Source: Ruegeria sp. 6PALISEP08
Lineage (GTDB): Bacteria; Pseudomonadota; Alphaproteobacteria; Rhodobacterales; Rhodobacteraceae
Direction of reading: 5' to 3'
DNA length: 64,000 nucleotides
NCBI RefSeq assembly: GCF_001238295.1
Contig: NZ_LGXZ01000016.1
Coordinates: 1-64,000, forward strand
Position 1 is the first letter of the stretch; each line of letters begins with the position of its first letter. The position numbers and the translations under genes were made by a program. The notes below the pieces were generated by a model. It was not told the DNA's origin. It saw only the letters and a program-made list of their open reading frames with translations, and did no database searches. Positions 63,083-64,000 of this stretch are shown here, piece after piece.

Positions 63083-64000
63083 TCAGGGCAGAACAACCAT
63101 CTGGTGGCCCTCACCCAGAATCGGCACTTCGGAAATAGCCGCCAGGCTGACCTGATCGACGATCCAGACCTTCGGCTCGGTCCGGCTCGATACCATCACC
63201 TTGCCCGAATTCGGTATTGTCGCCAGGTGGTAAGGCGACGGTGACAGGTTGGTTGCGCGCTGTTTGCCCGTCGCGAGATCGATCGACAACAGTCGGTCGG
63301 TGCCCTTGGCGGCCACGAACAGAACGCCTTCGCGGTCGGACAGGCCGATCCCGTGCAGCTCGCCCCCAATGTCATAGGTGTCGGTGACGGAACCGCCGGC
63401 AAGATCCACGCGGAAGGCCTTGCCGCCATCGCTGTCGGCGACGAAGGCGGCGCTGCCCGCGGCGTTCAGCACCAGATGCTCGGGGCTTTCGCCAACGGGG
63501 ATGTTGCGTGCGACAAAGCCCTTGGCGACATCCACTTCGCTGAGCGTGCCATTGCCGGTGTTGGTGACATAGACCCTGCCACCGTCAGGCGCGAAAACCG
63601 CATAGTTGGGCATTGGCCCGGTGGCGACGAAACCACGGAAACTGAGCGTTTCGAGGTCGATGATCGAAATACCGTCACCGCCCGGATGAGTCCCCACGGC
63701 AAACCGCCCGTCGGGCGACACCGCAGTGTGATGCACCGCGCCCGGAACTTCAATCTGGCGGACGACCCCGCGTGTTTCCGCATCAAGGATCGTCAGCAGG
63801 CTCCGCCCCTTGTCGTCGGGCAGCACCGTGGCATCGCGCTTGGCATGGTGCGCGGCGTGGTCATCTTCGGACATACCTTCGGGTTTCGCCGGGGTCGTGG
63901 CCTCGGTTTCGGCATAGCTGCCCGCGACCAGGTATTTCACGCCGGGCGCACCGGCCAGCCCGTGGACCGCCACGAGCCGCGGCAGCCGCTCGACAGTCGT
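63083..64000 (-). CDS. YVTN-type beta-propeller protein, cut by window edge
   Basis: Partial; the 5' end lies beyond 64000. At least 306 residues with repeats of the form VVRQIEVPGAVHHTAVSPDGRFAVGTHPGGDGISIIDLET, YAVFAPDGGRVYVTNTGNGTLSEVDV, characteristic of seven-bladed YncE/YVTN propellers. A His-containing insert (DDHAAHHAKRD) is visible. Such periplasmic proteins occur beside metal transport genes, but the role is unknown. Confidence 0.78.
   Translation of the reverse strand, partial: TTVERLPRLVAVHGLAGAPGVKYLVAGSYAETEATTPAKPEGMSEDDHAAHHAKRDATVLPDDKGRSLLTILDAETRGVVRQIEVPGAVHHTAVSPDGRFAVGTHPGGDGISIIDLETLSFRGFVATGPMPNYAVFAPDGGRVYVTNTGNGTLSEVDVAKGFVARNIPVGESPEHLVLNAAGSAAFVADSDGGKAFRVDLAGGSVTDTYDIGGELHGIGLSDREGVLFVAAKGTDRLLSIDLATGKQRATNLSPSPYHLATIPNSGKVMVSSRTEPKVWIVDQVSLAAISEVPILGEGHQMVVLP

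Overview
The window looks like accessory DNA from an alphaproteobacterium, most likely a Rhodobacterales (Roseobacter-group) chromosome island or plasmid. This is inferred from moderately high GC and from families typical of that group: DUF1254/DUF1214 proteins, Co-type nitrile hydratase, SCO/PCu(A)C sets, CbiM-like permeases under cobalamin riboswitches, and PbrR/CadR-type promoters. No rRNA, tRNA or CRISPR array was seen. Several genes are broken (AraC regulator, WGR protein, ArsR regulator, IS1182 transposase, exonuclease fragment, TRAP permease), as expected in DNA that is gained and lost often.

Layout: 1-5.0 kb holds a broken AraC regulator divergent from two tandem DUF1254/DUF1214 secreted proteins. 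5.2-13.2 kb is an accessory stretch of small genes: HlyU-like, interrupted WGR, XRE, DEDDh exonuclease, PemK-like protein, several orphans, and a 23-residue ORF translationally coupled to its neighbour. 13.4-14.6 kb is a second-type tryptophanyl-tRNA synthetase behind a leader peptide with tandem Trp codons and an attenuator. 14.9-16.5 kb has two VOC proteins divergent from a YafY/WYL regulator with a clear palindromic operator. 17.0-17.9 kb is an ArsR fragment joined to an IS1182-type transposase remnant. 19.0-25.2 kb is a recombination module: a cysteine-rich Walker NTPase divergent from an HTH protein and two overlapping tyrosine recombinases. 25.5-31.1 kb has TetR/cupin, a methyltransferase, nitrile hydratase (alpha, beta, accessory) and two GNAT acetyltransferases. 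31.7-36 kb is decayed accessory DNA with paralogues or fragments of genes seen at 7-11 kb and a 25-bp perfect inverted repeat.

36.3-41.1 kb: an MntR-like repressor is divergent from an operon encoding a di-haem peroxidase-like protein and a PhnD/PhnC/PhnE-type ABC transporter. An MntR-box-like dyad lies between them, suggesting a metal-responsive transporter rather than a phosphonate one.

41.3-64 kb is a metal island. A PbrR/CadR-like MerR protein sits among at least four promoters with the same dyad and 19-bp spacer. They precede a transglutaminase-like protein, an SCO-DsbB-DsbA-PCu(A)C-SCO-M23 operon, a Zn/Cd/Pb P-type ATPase and an L,D-transpeptidase. Next come a cobalamin-riboswitch-controlled CbiM-like permease, a mer-like unit (MerR, MerT-like, GDCCVxC protein, DUF411), a second Hg-type MerR divergent from a flippase-like membrane protein and an MFS transporter, an orphan Rieske protein, and a CopA-APC permease-DUF2933 operon. 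A beta-propeller gene runs off the right edge. The common theme is efflux of soft metals combined with repair of periplasmic thiols, copper centres and cell wall.
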